A stretch of DNA of 6,980 nt from an uncultured Clostridia bacterium (GTDB lineage: Bacteria; Bacillota; Clostridia; Oscillospirales; Oscillospiraceae). The notes below the pieces were generated by a model. The model was not told the DNA's origin. It saw nothing but the letters and a program-made list of their open reading frames with translations, and did no database searches. Of the stretch, positions 6,528-6,980 are shown one piece after another. The number at the start of each line of letters is the position of its first letter. The stretch's first letter is position 1. The stretch is taken from NCBI GenBank assembly GCA_946006895.1, contig CAMFZO010000079.1, positions 1 through 6,980 of the forward strand, given 5' to 3'. The position numbers and the translations under genes are program-made.

Positions 6528-6980
6528 GCCGTCCACCCCCCTTCAGCCGCAGAAGCTGCTCCAGAGCGTCCTCCACGGTATAGGTAGCGGGGTCCACCGG
6601 CGCGCCCAGCTCCTTCAGGCGCAGGAACAGCGTGGTCACCTGGGGGACGTTCAGACCGATCTCCCGCAGGCGCTGTGCCTGTGTGAATATCTCCGAGGGC
6701 TTTCCCAGCATCTCCACCTGTCCCTCGTTCAGGACCAGCAGGCGGTCGGCCAGCCGGGCCACGTCGTCCATGGAGTGGCTGACCATTAAGATGGTAGCGC
6801 CCGTCGCCTGACGGTAGGCGCGGATGTTTTCCAGCAGGGAGGCACAGCCTGCCGGGTCAAGGCCTGCCGTAGGCTCGTCAAAGACGACGACCTCCGGCTC
6901 CATGGCGATGACGCCGGCAATGGCGACACGGCGCTTCTGTCCGCCGGACAGGTCAAAGGGAGACTTGTCCAGCACTGTCC
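6520..6980 (-). CDS. ecfA2: ECF transporter ATPase EcfA2, C-terminal half (5' end outside window)
   Basis: The last 152 codons of an ABC ATPase that powers ECF-type uptake on the cytosolic face. The reading frame stays open to the window edge, so the gene continues past base 6980; the GTG at 6975 is internal and not a real start. Visible motifs, in order: the ABC signature LSGGQKRR, Walker B VVVFDEPTAGLDP with its D-loop, and the H-loop in ILMVSHSMDDVA. The Walker A and Q-loop lie outside. The phrase SHSM(D/E)DVA and the place directly before ecfT favour EcfA2 over EcfA1, and an ecfA1 gene is expected further upstream. The C-terminal tail (VPQVTTLFLRLKELG onward) is the regulatory extension usual for EcfA proteins. 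The stop codon overlaps the ecfT start, suggesting coupled translation. Confidence 0.94.
   Translation of the reverse strand, partial: TVLDKSPFDLSGGQKRRVAIAGVIAMEPEVVVFDEPTAGLDPAGCASLLENIRAYRQATGATILMVSHSMDDVARLADRLLVLNEGQVEMLGKPSEIFTQAQRLREIGLNVPQVTTLFLRLKELGAPVDPATYTVEDALEQLLRLKGGGRRA

Noticed and set aside
5808..6587. 259-codon open frame on the + strand opposite ecfT
   Set aside because: It is a shadow of ecfT: a Gln/His/Asp-rich translation with no domain, while the opposite strand has clear EcfT signatures.
1..6980. CRISPR array, tRNA or rRNA gene, insertion sequence, attachment site or phage gene
   Set aside because: No spaced direct repeats, no tRNA cloverleaf with a T-loop signature, no rRNA motifs and no transposase or integrase motifs were seen; nearly all sequence is explained by the listed genes.

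Overview
The window suggests a GC-rich Gram-positive gut Clostridium, most likely from the Oscillospiraceae (Oscillibacter, Flavonifractor or Lawsonibacter type). This is inferred from protein style: a low-GC-Gram-positive-type L7/L12, an ECF transporter core, a zinc-finger Clp ATPase, a DUF5711-like membrane protein and strong GGAGG ribosome binding sites in GC-rich sequence. No marker gene fixes the genus. The first 43 bases are not genomic. They match an Illumina Nextera i7 adapter, so the left edge is a contig end with untrimmed adapter, and real sequence begins at base 44.

Left part, + strand (44-600): the last 26 codons of rplJ (L10), then complete rplL (L7/L12), then a strong intrinsic terminator. 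This is the end of the usual rplJ-rplL stalk operon. Between it and the next gene lie about 180 bases of non-coding DNA. They hold a short perfect GC palindrome (638-660) and a second terminator-like hairpin (713-749) that serves the convergent operon.

Right part, - strand (6980 down to 766): one tightly packed operon, read right to left. The order is ecfA2 (ATPase, 5' end outside the window), ecfT (membrane component), truA (tRNA pseudouridine synthase), a membrane-anchored DUF5711-like beta-propeller protein, a ClpE-type Clp ATPase and a Cof-type HAD phosphatase. Junctions are overlaps of 4, 8 and 11 bases or gaps of 12 and 14 bases, so translational coupling is likely throughout. Two genes (ecfT, truA) start with GTG. 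No promoter or CtsR operator was found inside the run; its promoter should lie beyond base 6980.

The ecfA-ecfT-truA order is a familiar Firmicutes arrangement. The stalk proteins serve translation, TruA modifies tRNA anticodon arms, EcfA/EcfT power vitamin or metal uptake through substrate-binding S proteins encoded elsewhere, and the Clp ATPase probably feeds substrates to ClpP. The DUF5711-like protein has no known function. I did not find a clearly new biological system. The points most worth a second look are the adapter artefact, the ClpE-type ATPase without usual partners, and the uncharacterised propeller protein next to it.
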